IMG/VR virus record: IMGVR_UViG_3300010364_000001 | Location: 1 to 41,695 of that record | Length of the DNA: 41,695 bases | Direction: 5' to 3' (one strand) | Origin: a virus | Part shown: in pieces, positions 1-6,546 of the stretch | Numbering within the stretch: the stretch's first letter is position 1 | Layout of the letters: every line of letters starts with the position of its first letter | Notes under the pieces: generated by a model | The model's database searches: none | The model's input: the letters and a program-made list of their open reading frames with translations, nothing else | What the model was told of the DNA's origin: nothing | Translations under genes and position numbers: made by a program

Positions 1-113
1 TAGCTTGTTACGATTATGGATTTGAACTTACAGCATGTGAGATTAATAAAGATTATTTTGATAAATCAATTGAGCGAATAAATAATCATATCAGTCAACA
101 GAAATTGTTTTAA
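1..113 (+). CDS. 3' fragment of the adenine methyltransferase (repeat of 41573-41685)
   Basis: This is the C-terminal end of the methyltransferase encoded in full at 41011-41685, present twice only because the ends of the window overlap. It is not a separate gene or a pseudogene. Confidence 0.9.
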   Translation, partial: ACYDYGFELTACEINKDYFDKSIERINNHISQQKLF

Positions 114-123
114 TTATTAAAAA
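1..123. repeat. Terminal direct repeat, left copy
   Basis: These 123 bases are identical to the last 123 bases of the window. The match covers the 3' end of the methyltransferase gene and the bases just after it. The simplest reading is the overlap left when a circular molecule is assembled; a short true terminal repeat is the alternative. Either way the two ends join, and the unique length is about 41,572 bp. Confidence 0.95.
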
Positions 124-139
124 AAATATTGAAAACATC

Positions 140-163
140 ATATTTTTTATATTATTTAAAAAT
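140..163. repeat. AT-rich 24-bp repeat, copy 1 (possible partition site or operator)
   Basis: A 24-bp AT-rich block that recurs with one mismatch at 1504-1527, between parA and the RHH gene. Both copies lie near a separate shared word, AAAACATCATAT (132-143 and 1541-1552). ParA/RHH systems usually have centromere or operator repeats upstream of and inside the operon, so binding by the RHH protein is an inference. In such AT-rich DNA chance similarity is a real alternative. Confidence 0.35.
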
Positions 164-202
164 TTAAACTTCTATATATTTTTAATAAACACAAAAAATA
201 TT

Positions 203-210
203 TACTTTAG
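203..210 (+). promoter_or_regulatory. Weak -7-like element upstream of the partition cassette
   Basis: TACTTTAG resembles the Bacteroidota TAnnTTTG -7 element with one mismatch and lies about 30 bases before the first gene of the cassette. No clear -33 TTG is seen. Confidence 0.3.
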
Positions 211-240
211 CAGAAATTAATTTAAATAATCAGCATAACT

Positions 241-681
241 ATGACAAAACAAGAAATAATACAGGAAGCATACGGAGAGCACTGGGAAAGTTTAAAAGAT
301 TACATTGATGAAAATGGCTGGATACCATTTACCATTCTATGCAAAAGAAATATAAATATCACAACCATACGCGAACAACGATTTCATATCATAGATATTA
401 GTAATTCAAAAATAATTTGTGCAAAACCAGCAATAATTCAAAATATAGAAAGTAACTATGGTTGGATCAAAATTGAAAGCGAAGCTGATTTACCTAAATG
501 GCATAATGAATTTTACTGGACTATTGATGAATTTCACCAAATAGGTATAAGGGTATTCGACCAAGAAGAAGGAACATTTTTTATTGAAGGGGAATGCGGT
601 TGTTGCGATAATGGATGTAATGGGGAAAATATAATAACTCATTATAAAATAATTCAAACACCAAGCCCTCCAATTTATTAA
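241..681 (+). CDS. Hypothetical protein with C-terminal DUF551-like part
   Basis: A 146-residue soluble protein of unknown function. Residues from about 78 carry GWIKIESEADLP, an aromatic-rich middle and a late HYKII, the same layout as the 70-aa protein at 17610-17822 (WIRINTLEDLP ... SHYQKII). Such WI...LP segments occur in many small phage proteins of the DUF551 kind. This copy also has a Cys-rich insert, CGCCDNGC (about 119-126), which could bind a metal. It lies 43 bases before parA on the same strand and probably shares its transcript, but nothing ties it to partition directly. Confidence 0.75.
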   Translation: MTKQEIIQEAYGEHWESLKDYIDENGWIPFTILCKRNINITTIREQRFHIIDISNSKIICAKPAIIQNIESNYGWIKIESEADLPKWHNEFYWTIDEFHQIGIRVFDQEEGTFFIEGECGCCDNGCNGENIITHYKIIQTPSPPIY

Positions 682-724
682 TCAAAAAAAAATAGAAATC
701 AATTATAACTTAATCAAACAATAA

Positions 725-1489
725 ATGGGAAAAACAATTTCAATAAGCAATCATAAAGGTGGGGTAGGAAAAACCACAAGTACAATCAACATCGGAGCGG
801 CTCTTCATCAGCTCGGAAAAAAAGTATTGCTCGTGGATCTCGACCCTCAGGCCAATTTATCGCAGAGTTTAGGTATCATCGATGTAGAACATGATATTTA
901 TGAATCTTTGAGTAAGAAATCAAAACTTAAACCGTATTCGTATAAAGAAGGCTTTGATTTGATTCCATCGTGCCTGAATCTTTCCGGAGCAGAAATAGAA
1001 TTAAGTTCGTCAATAGGCAGGGAATACATCTTAAAAAAGCTTATAGACGAAATCAAAGACAATTACGATTACATTCTAATTGATTGCCCTCCATCTTTAG
1101 GCTTATTAGCTATTAATGCGTTTGCTGCCGCAGATGAAATCCTTATTCCGGCGCAAGCTGAATTTTTATCTACTCAGGGGCTTACTAAGCTAATAGAAGT
1201 GATCGGGGAAATAAGATGCGATCTGAATAAGAACCTAAAAGTAGCAGGTATTATTATAACTCAATATGACAGCCGAAAAAACTTAAACAAAGAAGTAGTT
1301 GACTTTATAGATTCTGAATTCAAGAATGAAGTTTTCAATACCAAGATCAGAAACAATATAGCACTTGCTGAAGCTCCGGCTATGTCAATGGATATATTCA
1401 GTTATAATCCAAAATCTAACGGGACAAGCGATTACATGGAGTTGACTAAAGAAATATTAAAAAGAGAAGAAACATCAAAAATATTGTAA
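725..1489 (+). CDS. parA: ParA-family partition ATPase
   Basis: A 254-residue Walker-type partition ATPase that would move or anchor plasmid copies on the nucleoid so both daughter cells inherit one. The deviant Walker A motif KGGVGKTT is at residues 11-18, with the extra lysine typical of the ParA/MinD family. DLDPQ follows at 38-42 (motif A') and the Walker B strand YILIDCPPS at about 116-124. There is no N-terminal HTH domain, so it is the short form, usually paired with a small ribbon-helix-helix centromere-binding protein. Such a gene lies 67 bases downstream. Partition genes in a phage genome point to a plasmid prophage state. A chromosomal Soj-like role is unlikely in this setting. Confidence 0.93.
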   Translation: MGKTISISNHKGGVGKTTSTINIGAALHQLGKKVLLVDLDPQANLSQSLGIIDVEHDIYESLSKKSKLKPYSYKEGFDLIPSCLNLSGAEIELSSSIGREYILKKLIDEIKDNYDYILIDCPPSLGLLAINAFAAADEILIPAQAEFLSTQGLTKLIEVIGEIRCDLNKNLKVAGIIITQYDSRKNLNKEVVDFIDSEFKNEVFNTKIRNNIALAEAPAMSMDIFSYNPKSNGTSDYMELTKEILKREETSKIL

Positions 1490-1503
1490 ATATTAAAATT
1501 GTT

Positions 1504-1527
1504 ATATTTTTAATATTATTTAAAAAT
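1504..1527. repeat. AT-rich 24-bp repeat, copy 2, between parA and the RHH gene
   Basis: Matches 140-163 at 23 of 24 positions and lies in the gap between parA and the RHH gene, a usual place for a centromere or operator. The words ATATTTTTAATATT and AAAACATCATAT around it are also present upstream of the cassette. The role in partition is inferred from position only. Confidence 0.35.
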
Positions 1528-1556
1528 ATCCACAATTTAAAAAACATCATATTGTT

Positions 1557-1829
1557 ATGGCTGTAAAAAAATTCAACGGGGGGTTTCAATCCCTCTCAAA
1601 AAGAACAGAATCCGAAAAAGAAATCTCAGAAACCGAACCGGCTACATCTAGGGCAACCTTCGAAATAAATACTGATATTTTAGAAAAAATGAGAGCTATT
1701 GCTTATCATGAAAAGATTTTGCAAAGAGATATAATAAATGAAGCGATGCAGAGATTCATTGAGGAATACGAAAACAAATACGGAAAAATCAAACCTATTC
1801 CAGGAATAAAAAAAGAGCGACTGTTGTAG
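1557..1829 (+). CDS. Ribbon-helix-helix protein, probable centromere-binding partner of ParA
   Basis: A 90-residue protein with a charged, flexible N-terminus (1-30) and a C-terminal ribbon-helix-helix fold. The strand is about SRATFEINT (31-39), followed by helix DILEKMRAIAYHE and helix LQRDIINEAMQRFIEEYENK. RHH dimers insert the strand into the major groove, and in type Ib partition systems they bind parS repeats and activate ParA. The order parA then RHH gene, both on the plus strand, fits this. The last codons are inside a terminator hairpin, so the cassette ends here. An antitoxin of the same fold is less likely because no toxin gene is adjacent. Confidence 0.82.
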   Translation: MAVKKFNGGFQSLSKRTESEKEISETEPATSRATFEINTDILEKMRAIAYHEKILQRDIINEAMQRFIEEYENKYGKIKPIPGIKKERLL

Positions 1830-1841
1830 TCGCTTTTTTTA
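1811..1841. terminator. Bidirectional intrinsic terminator
   Basis: AGCGACT (1816-1822) pairs with AGTCGCT (1828-1834) across a 5-base loop, flanked by an A-run and a T-run. The stop codon of the RHH gene lies in the hairpin. It separates the plus-strand partition genes from the minus-strand homing endonuclease that ends at 1842. Confidence 0.9.
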
Positions 1842-2765
1842 TTAAATGTGTGTCCAAGTTTCTTTACGAATTATAGAACTTATATTTGTTTGGCTAGTAT
1901 TATATATTTTAGATAATTTCCTTTGAGATAAATTACTTGATCTGATTTCTAAAACTTGTTTTTCTGTAAGTATAGTGCCATGATGTTTTTCGCCTCTACT
2001 AGGTCTTTTTATATAATGCATACAAATAGTATCTAGCCAATTATTATCATAAGCTTTACCATATGCAGTACTCGATTTCTTTTTAAATTCCGTCATATCA
2101 GTATACTTTAAAGCTTCTTCTTTAACCAATTCATAAGTCCAATATCCGCGATATTTTCTATCTTGAATCATATGTAAACATATTTCATCTATATTTTTAT
2201 CTCTACACGCCGCAGAATATGCTGATAAACTATTTTCTTTGAAATTCTTTCTATTTGAATATTTTAATGCTTCTTCCTTGTATTTTTCTAATGTCCATAT
2301 TAAATTACCTCCCCCTAATGCACCACCTTTTATTTTATTTAAAATATTAACACCATTATTTTTATATTCATCTATTAATCGAATTTCTAATGCAGAAGCA
2401 TCTTCTTTGCTTAATAAATCACTCAATAATTCAAATATAGGTTCTGTATTAGTTTGAATCATATATTTATAAACCGTGCTTTTATTCTTACTTAAATGTT
2501 CACTTTTTCTTTGCTCAAAATTATAAGTAAGTCCTATATAAACTGAATTATTTGGAAACATTGCTTTATACACATATCTCTTCATAAGATTTCCTTGTGG
2601 AATCATATGAGTACAAATTTCATTTAACCATTTATATTCACGAGCAGCATGATAAGCTTTATTATTATTTTTATAAAATTCAGTTCTTGAAATGTATTTT
2701 AAAGCTTCTTTGCGACATATATCAAATGTCCAATATCCATTAGGTTTTTTTTTCTTAATTTCCAT
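1842..2765 (-). CDS. GIY-YIG homing endonuclease with three W-T-eALKY modules and C-terminal HTH
   Basis: A 307-residue free-standing homing-type endonuclease. A GIY-YIG domain occupies about residues 63-148, with a degenerate first motif VYK (65-67), VYIG (75-78), the conserved Arg86 and Glu127. Three copies of a 45-residue module surround it (about 10-54, 156-199 and 208-251). Each starts with a W-T pair, has EALKY in the middle and ends in an Ile-Cys-x-His segment; these look like DNA-recognition modules. Residues 263-305 form an HTH (EKQVLEIR, then RKLSKIYNTSQTNISSII). It lies 46 bases downstream of terL on the same strand and has its own promoter, so it is probably a mobile intruder beside the terminase gene rather than part of packaging. 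Confidence 0.85.
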   Translation of the reverse strand: MEIKKKKPNGYWTFDICRKEALKYISRTEFYKNNNKAYHAAREYKWLNEICTHMIPQGNLMKRYVYKAMFPNNSVYIGLTYNFEQRKSEHLSKNKSTVYKYMIQTNTEPIFELLSDLLSKEDASALEIRLIDEYKNNGVNILNKIKGGALGGGNLIWTLEKYKEEALKYSNRKNFKENSLSAYSAACRDKNIDEICLHMIQDRKYRGYWTYELVKEEALKYTDMTEFKKKSSTAYGKAYDNNWLDTICMHYIKRPSRGEKHHGTILTEKQVLEIRSSNLSQRKLSKIYNTSQTNISSIIRKETWTHI

Positions 2766-2769
2766 GCGG

Positions 2770-2777
2770 CAAATATA
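2770..2777 (-). promoter_or_regulatory. Bacteroidota -7 element of the homing endonuclease gene
   Basis: On the minus strand TATATTTG ends only four bases before the ATG at 2765. The start of transcription would then fall at or beside the start codon, giving a leaderless or nearly leaderless mRNA. No clear -33 TTG is present. Confidence 0.5.
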
Positions 2778-2811
2778 CTATTTAACTACATTAAAATGAG
2801 AACTTTAACAT

Positions 2812-4053
2812 TTAAACTATATTTATAATTCTATGGTTAATCATATGAGTACAAGCGTAACTAATACTGTCAATTTGATGATTATGAGCATCGATGGGCG
2901 TTTCTAATTGCTTACCCCACTTGTCTTGCGCATAAGAATAATTTCTTCCTTCGAATTCAATATTCTTAGAACTCGCAGTATAGAATATATTTAAACTAGA
3001 CATTATGGCTATTCGGTCTAACAATTTGCTTTTGGCTCCTATAGCATATGCTCCCTCCCAACCTGCTTTTCGAAGAGTAAGTATTTTATTTGGGTAATTT
3101 GAATCACAAATTATAATTGAATTCTTAGGGATTCCCCATTTAGTAAATAGATGTGTTATAAGACCGTCATTCTCTTTAGCATTAATCTGCATTTGTTCTG
3201 TTGAACTTAGTTTGCTTCTTATTTCATTTTCACTAGCGTAATTGATCTCTCTTACGTAGATATTACCATCAAAATAACGAACTTCAGTAACTGCCATTGG
3301 GTCAACCATACCCCAATCTACTGAATATATTGGAGTTGTATTAATTTTATTATAATCTTCATCATTAATCTTTTTCCAATGATAGATTCTGCCCTCGACA
3401 GACCCGACTTCTCCAAGGCCATACACACGCCATTTATTAGCCCAAAATTCATTTTTTACTGTTCCATCCTCATTATAACCTAAAGTCTTATATCTTTCAA
3501 TATTGGCAACTTCTTGTTTTGGCAGATATTCATTGTCGAGATAAGTTAAATTTATGAAATTGGTTTCAGTTTGAAGATCATTGAGCCAAAAAAGCGCATC
3601 TGGATTATAATCGCAGATCATCAGTTTTGCTCTTTGTGCAATATCGGCAAATGAATTTAAAGTGATCTTATTGGCTTCATTTATATAAATAATGTCCCTG
3701 CGCCTGCCTTTTCCTACATCGGCTTTATCCAGTCCTATAAATTCAATATAGCTTCCGGAAGCAAAATTGATTACGCCCTCTCGTTCGTGAATGGATTTCA
3801 TTGGAACATTCCAATCTTTAAGTATTTTCACGAAATCCCGAAAAGCAGTATCCATCAATTTGGATTTCTCGGCCGAGCAAATGGTAATGTCTTTTTTTGA
3901 ACGATTGCACGCATCTATAATAATCATTAAAATAGAGATTGTTTTCGATGCACCTTGCCCTCCTTGGACAATAAATAAAGATTCTTTTCTTTCAAAAAGT
4001 TTGTTTATCTTCCAAAATGCTTTCGTTGGGCGATATGTGAAATCTTGGTTCAT
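2812..4053 (-). CDS. terL: Terminase large subunit
   Basis: The ATPase/nuclease motor that packages DNA into proheads. The N-terminal ATPase has an atypical Walker A, GGQGASKT (31-38), a Walker B IIYINEAN with the catalytic Glu126, and a C-motif-like segment near 143-150. The C-terminal RNase H-like nuclease shows YSVDWG (Asp246), IICDSN (Asp317) and DAHNHQIDSISYA (Asp388, Asp395). At 413 residues it is the usual size for PBSX/SPP1-like (Terminase_3) enzymes. Its ATG overlaps the end of the small-subunit gene by four bases. The portal gene is not next to it but 3.5 kb away across the join, beyond an antisense cassette. Confidence 0.95.
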   Translation of the reverse strand: MNQDFTYRPTKAFWKINKLFERKESLFIVQGGQGASKTISILMIIIDACNRSKKDITICSAEKSKLMDTAFRDFVKILKDWNVPMKSIHEREGVINFASGSYIEFIGLDKADVGKGRRRDIIYINEANKITLNSFADIAQRAKLMICDYNPDALFWLNDLQTETNFINLTYLDNEYLPKQEVANIERYKTLGYNEDGTVKNEFWANKWRVYGLGEVGSVEGRIYHWKKINDEDYNKINTTPIYSVDWGMVDPMAVTEVRYFDGNIYVREINYASENEIRSKLSSTEQMQINAKENDGLITHLFTKWGIPKNSIIICDSNYPNKILTLRKAGWEGAYAIGAKSKLLDRIAIMSSLNIFYTASSKNIEFEGRNYSYAQDKWGKQLETPIDAHNHQIDSISYACTHMINHRIINIV

Positions 4054-4469
4054 TCATCGACCAATGGATTAAATCCAAATATAGGAGTCGGGGCAATAAT
4101 ATTCATGTCTGATTTAATTGGAGCCTTAAAACCTTCGATTTCACAGAATAACTTGCATGCGTTTATTTTATCAGAATCTTTTTCTGCATCAGTAATTATT
4201 TCTTGCAATTTCCATAATATATCTGATTTTGAAAATAAAGCCAAATCCAGCAATTCTTTTGACTTAGCCCTACTTTCCTCTTCGATTTGTTTTTGAATCG
4301 CTATTTGCTTCTCCAAATGTCTTGAATTGGCTTCTTTCCAATATCTACCAAATGTTCTTTCTGAAACTTGCCATTTACTGCCATTTACTGCCAAACATTC
4401 AGCCCGTGTAGTGCATTTTTCTAACTCAATGAGAATATCCGTAATAATATTTTCCTTATTCGGTTTCAT
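4050..4469 (-). CDS. terS: Terminase small subunit
   Basis: A 139-residue protein just upstream of terL, overlapping it by four bases. It is mainly helical: an N-terminal DNA-binding part (about 1-50, including SERTFGRYWKEA as a possible recognition helix), a coiled region of Glu, Gln and Lys residues around 50-70 that could drive ring assembly, and a C-terminal tail rich in Pro and Phe that would contact TerL. Small subunits recognise the pac or cos site. The assignment rests on position and general build, as the sequence itself is poorly conserved. The non-coding DNA directly upstream (4470-4690) could hold the packaging site. Confidence 0.8.
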   Translation of the reverse strand: MKPNKENIITDILIELEKCTTRAECLAVNGSKWQVSERTFGRYWKEANSRHLEKQIAIQKQIEEESRAKSKELLDLALFSKSDILWKLQEIITDAEKDSDKINACKLFCEIEGFKAPIKSDMNIIAPTPIFGFNPLVDE

Positions 4470-4497
4470 TTTTTTAATTATAATAACTAAATTAACA

Positions 4498-4532
4498 AAA
4501 AAAATGCAGACTTTTTAGATCTGCATTTTTAA
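4498..4532. terminator. Terminator-like hairpin 1 upstream of terS
   Basis: AAAATGCAGA (4501-4510) pairs with TCTGCATTTT (4520-4529), with A- and T-runs on both sides so it could work in either direction. A nearly identical hairpin follows at 4586-4613. Both lie between the divergent genes terS and 4793, where a terminator is not expected; they could instead be part of a packaging site. Confidence 0.65.
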
Positions 4533-4686
4533 AAGGGAATAATCTTGGTCGGACTTCTGTTATGAAATATTATAAATGAAAGTAAAAAATGCAGACTTTT
4601 AGGTCTGCATTTTGAAAAAAGGATTCTTTTTGCGGAGCCGAACCGAGAAATTAAATTTAGAAGCGCTAATTTAATAAGAATAATCG
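4533..4686. other. Non-coding segment upstream of terS, possible packaging region
   Basis: No convincing gene is seen here. The segment holds the second hairpin and two GC-rich islands in very AT-rich DNA: GGTCGGAC at 4547-4554 and GCGGAGCCGAACCGAG at 4632-4647. Cos and pac sites often lie just before terS, so this is the best place in the genome to look for one. Nothing in the sequence proves it. Confidence 0.3.
4586..4613. terminator. Terminator-like hairpin 2 upstream of terS
   Basis: AAAATGCAGAC (4586-4596) pairs exactly with GTCTGCATTTT (4603-4613). It shares stem sequence with the hairpin at 4501-4529, so one is a copy of the other. Confidence 0.65.
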
Positions 4687-4781
4687 GTTTTTAAATGTTA
4701 AAGTTTTTAAAAAGATTAGTTTTGATATTGTATATACGAAATCATGTTGTATATTTGCATCAGCAATAAAGCAAAACAAAT
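4687..4781 (+). repeat. 95-bp direct repeat carrying a promoter, copy 1
   Basis: Identical over 95 bases to 5394-5488. It contains a complete Bacteroidota promoter: TTG at 4728-4730, a 19-base spacer and TATATTTG at 4750-4757. The repeat ends 11 bases before the ATG of the 174-aa gene at 4793. Perfect identity suggests a recent duplication or active gene conversion. Confidence 0.95.
4728..4757 (+). promoter_or_regulatory. Strong Bacteroidota promoter (copy 1)
   Basis: TTG, 19-base spacer, TATATTTG: a near-consensus match to the TTG/TAnnTTTG promoter of Bacteroidota. Transcription would start near 4763 and give a leader of about 30 bases for the gene at 4793. Confidence 0.8.
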
Positions 4782-4792
4782 ACTTATAAATT

Positions 4793-5317
4793 ATGACAAC
4801 ACTTATTTTTAGAACAAAAAAAGATTTAAAATCAAGATTTGGAAATTCAATGATTACAGAATTTGCAAAAGAAGGTAGCATATCAGATGCGTTAAGTTAT
4901 TTTGACGGAAGTCATGATTTTGGTAGTTTTTTTCATAATGACGAAAAAGGTTATTATTACGTAACGGATGATAACGGAAGAGAATTAATTACAGATGACG
5001 AAATTGAGAATAACGAAGAAGTTAATTGTTCGGTAGATATTTATTCTTTTTGGACTACAAAAATTGATAATTTGAATAGTGAAGAACTTTTGTCGGTTTT
5101 AAAAGATGGTAGTTATCTGGCTCAAGAAGTTTTAGAAGCGAATGAATACAGCTATGATGATTATCAAGTTGCGAAATATTTCGATGATGTTGATGAGTTT
5201 ATAGGAGAGCATCCTTATGAAAACTATATAAAAGATTACTATGAAGTTTCGGAAAAAGAGTTTGATAATGGGTGTGAAGAATTTGAACTTAATGGTAAAT
5301 TTTATCAAAAATCATAA
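4793..5317 (+). CDS. Highly acidic hypothetical protein
   Basis: A 174-residue protein with no recognised domain. It is strikingly acidic: I count 41 Asp/Glu against 15 Lys/Arg. It is rich in Tyr and Phe and has no membrane segment. It is the first gene of the plus-strand early region and has its own strong promoter, duplicated in front of the next gene. Small, very acidic, early-expressed phage proteins are often DNA mimics or inhibitors of host defence, but there is no ArdA-like motif here and that role is only a guess. Confidence 0.8.
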   Translation: MTTLIFRTKKDLKSRFGNSMITEFAKEGSISDALSYFDGSHDFGSFFHNDEKGYYYVTDDNGRELITDDEIENNEEVNCSVDIYSFWTTKIDNLNSEELLSVLKDGSYLAQEVLEANEYSYDDYQVAKYFDDVDEFIGEHPYENYIKDYYEVSEKEFDNGCEEFELNGKFYQKS

Positions 5318-5393
5318 CAAAAAACTATAAAACAAAGCTGATGACTAAAACCAATAATCTTCGTAAGAAAATTCAATATTATGAAGATAATTT

Positions 5394-5488
5394 GTTTTTA
5401 AATGTTAAAGTTTTTAAAAAGATTAGTTTTGATATTGTATATACGAAATCATGTTGTATATTTGCATCAGCAATAAAGCAAAACAAAT
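5394..5488 (+). repeat. 95-bp direct repeat carrying a promoter, copy 2
   Basis: Exact copy of 4687-4781, ending 15 bases before the ATG at 5504. It directly follows the short reading frame that opens at 5341 (MTKTNNLRKKIQYYEDN), which looks like the beginning of a real gene cut short where the repeat begins. Confidence 0.95.
5435..5464 (+). promoter_or_regulatory. Strong Bacteroidota promoter (copy 2)
   Basis: Same TTG, 19-base spacer and TATATTTG as at 4728-4757, inside the duplicated block. It would drive the gene at 5504 and the small genes behind it. Confidence 0.8.
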
Positions 5489-5503
5489 TAAAACTTAAAA
5501 AAC

Positions 5504-5917
5504 ATGAAAAATTATTTAGCAAAACAAAAATCAGGTTACCAATTAGAATTTTCTTGTCAAGCAGAATCATTGGAATTGGCAAAAAAATACTTTTCTGAAA
5601 AATCTTCGATTGAATGTGATGTTTGGGAAGATTCAGACCAAACAGTTTGGCAAAGCACAAATGGTTATGAAGGTGAATATGTAGAAAAAGATCACATTAA
5701 AAAAGCTATTGTAGTATGTTTTACAAATTATTATTCAAGAACACAATATCAATTAGTAATAGGTACAAAAAATGCAAGAAGAGCTATTAAATTGGTTAAA
5801 GATGACAACATAGGAAGAAAATGTGATATAATAAAAACGATTCTCATAGAAAATAAAGATTTTAATGCTTTAGGATTGCCTTTTGATATTTCTTTTGAAT
5901 CGGCAATTATTATTTAA
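5504..5917 (+). CDS. Hypothetical early protein
   Basis: A 137-residue soluble protein without a recognised domain, with mixed alpha/beta character and no signal peptide. The second half has AIVVCFTNYYSRTQYQLVIGT, which looks like paired beta strands, then a Lys/Arg-rich helix NARRAIKLVKDD. It has its own copy of the early promoter and begins a tightly packed series: the next ATG overlaps its stop codon. Confidence 0.75.
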   Translation: MKNYLAKQKSGYQLEFSCQAESLELAKKYFSEKSSIECDVWEDSDQTVWQSTNGYEGEYVEKDHIKKAIVVCFTNYYSRTQYQLVIGTKNARRAIKLVKDDNIGRKCDIIKTILIENKDFNALGLPFDISFESAIII

Positions 5918-6060
5918 TGAAAACCAATAATCACGGAGGAAAACGCCTTAATTCAGGACGGCCAAGTTTAGGGAAAAAGAAATACTTAATAACTTCATTA
6001 CCTGAACATATAGATAAAATAAGAAATTTTATTAAACAAATTCATGAAAAAAAGAAATGA
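5917..6060 (+). CDS. Small basic protein with GGKR...GRPSLGKKK motif
   Basis: A 47-residue protein whose ATG overlaps the stop of the upstream gene by one base and whose end overlaps the next gene, a sign of translational coupling. The N-terminus HGGKRLNSGRPSLGKKK (6-22) resembles the GGxRxGAGRP AT-hook-like lead found in many small phage and plasmid proteins. It is followed by SLPEHIDKIRNFIKQIHEK, a likely helix like those in RHH-type proteins. It may bind DNA; this is inferred from the motif. Confidence 0.65.
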   Translation: MKTNNHGGKRLNSGRPSLGKKKYLITSLPEHIDKIRNFIKQIHEKKK

Positions 6061-6394
6061 TTTATTTCAAGAGTTAAAAGATTCTACATTAGAAAGGATA
6101 TTTAAGTTCTGTTTCAAGAATTATTATAATGAAAATATTATCAAATCTGATATACAGATTTTTCATAATGGTTACTGCTTAGGAATGGCTTCATTTGAAG
6201 TATCAGCTGATGTTTTAGAAGAAGGTAGCGAGGCAACCAATGAATATCCTCCAACTCCCGACATAGTAGAATTTCGATTGAATAATATAGAGGTCAGATT
6301 TATTTTTTCAACCAGAGGTACCGAGGCAACCAATGTAAAAAATGCCCTTAATAAGCTTTTGAAAGAATTTGAAAACGAAATCTTAAAATTATGA
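6044..6394 (+). CDS. Hypothetical early protein
   Basis: A 116-residue protein, largely alpha/beta, with no recognised family. Two matching stretches, EGSEATNEY and RGTEATNVK (about 61 and 92), form a short internal repeat. It overlaps both neighbours by a few bases, so it is an integral member of the early operon. Confidence 0.72.
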   Translation: MKKRNDLFQELKDSTLERIFKFCFKNYYNENIIKSDIQIFHNGYCLGMASFEVSADVLEEGSEATNEYPPTPDIVEFRLNNIEVRFIFSTRGTEATNVKNALNKLLKEFENEILKL

Positions 6395-6546
6395 TTATAG
6401 AGATAAAAAAAGAGAATGGCAAATGGGTGGTGAATTCTAAATCAATAGATCAATTAACGTCCACGGAAAAACTATTGTTAAATGAATTTTTCCATGAGGC
6501 AAAATTAGCGCAAGAACAATCAAATAAAGAAGAAAATGAAAAATGA
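6391..6546 (+). CDS. Small hypothetical protein preceding recT
   Basis: A 51-residue charged protein, starting MIIEIKKENGKWVV and ending in a Glu/Lys-rich helix. Its ATG overlaps the end of the gene before it by four bases, and its stop overlaps the recT start by 11 bases. That tight coupling on both sides is the main reason to call it. Function unknown. Confidence 0.65.
   Translation: MIIEIKKENGKWVVNSKSIDQLTSTEKLLLNEFFHEAKLAQEQSNKEENEK

Noticed and set aside
4620-4650. tRNA-like 3' end on the minus strand (GGTTCGGCT between CGG and CCG)
   Set aside because: The TTCGGCT loop lacks the conserved A of the T-loop, the stem is only three pairs, and no acceptor, anticodon or D arms can be drawn around it.
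5341-5598. Frame of 85 codons on the plus strand
   Set aside because: Most of it reads through the duplicated 95-bp promoter block and into the 137-aa gene in another frame. At most the first 17 codons are a gene remnant.
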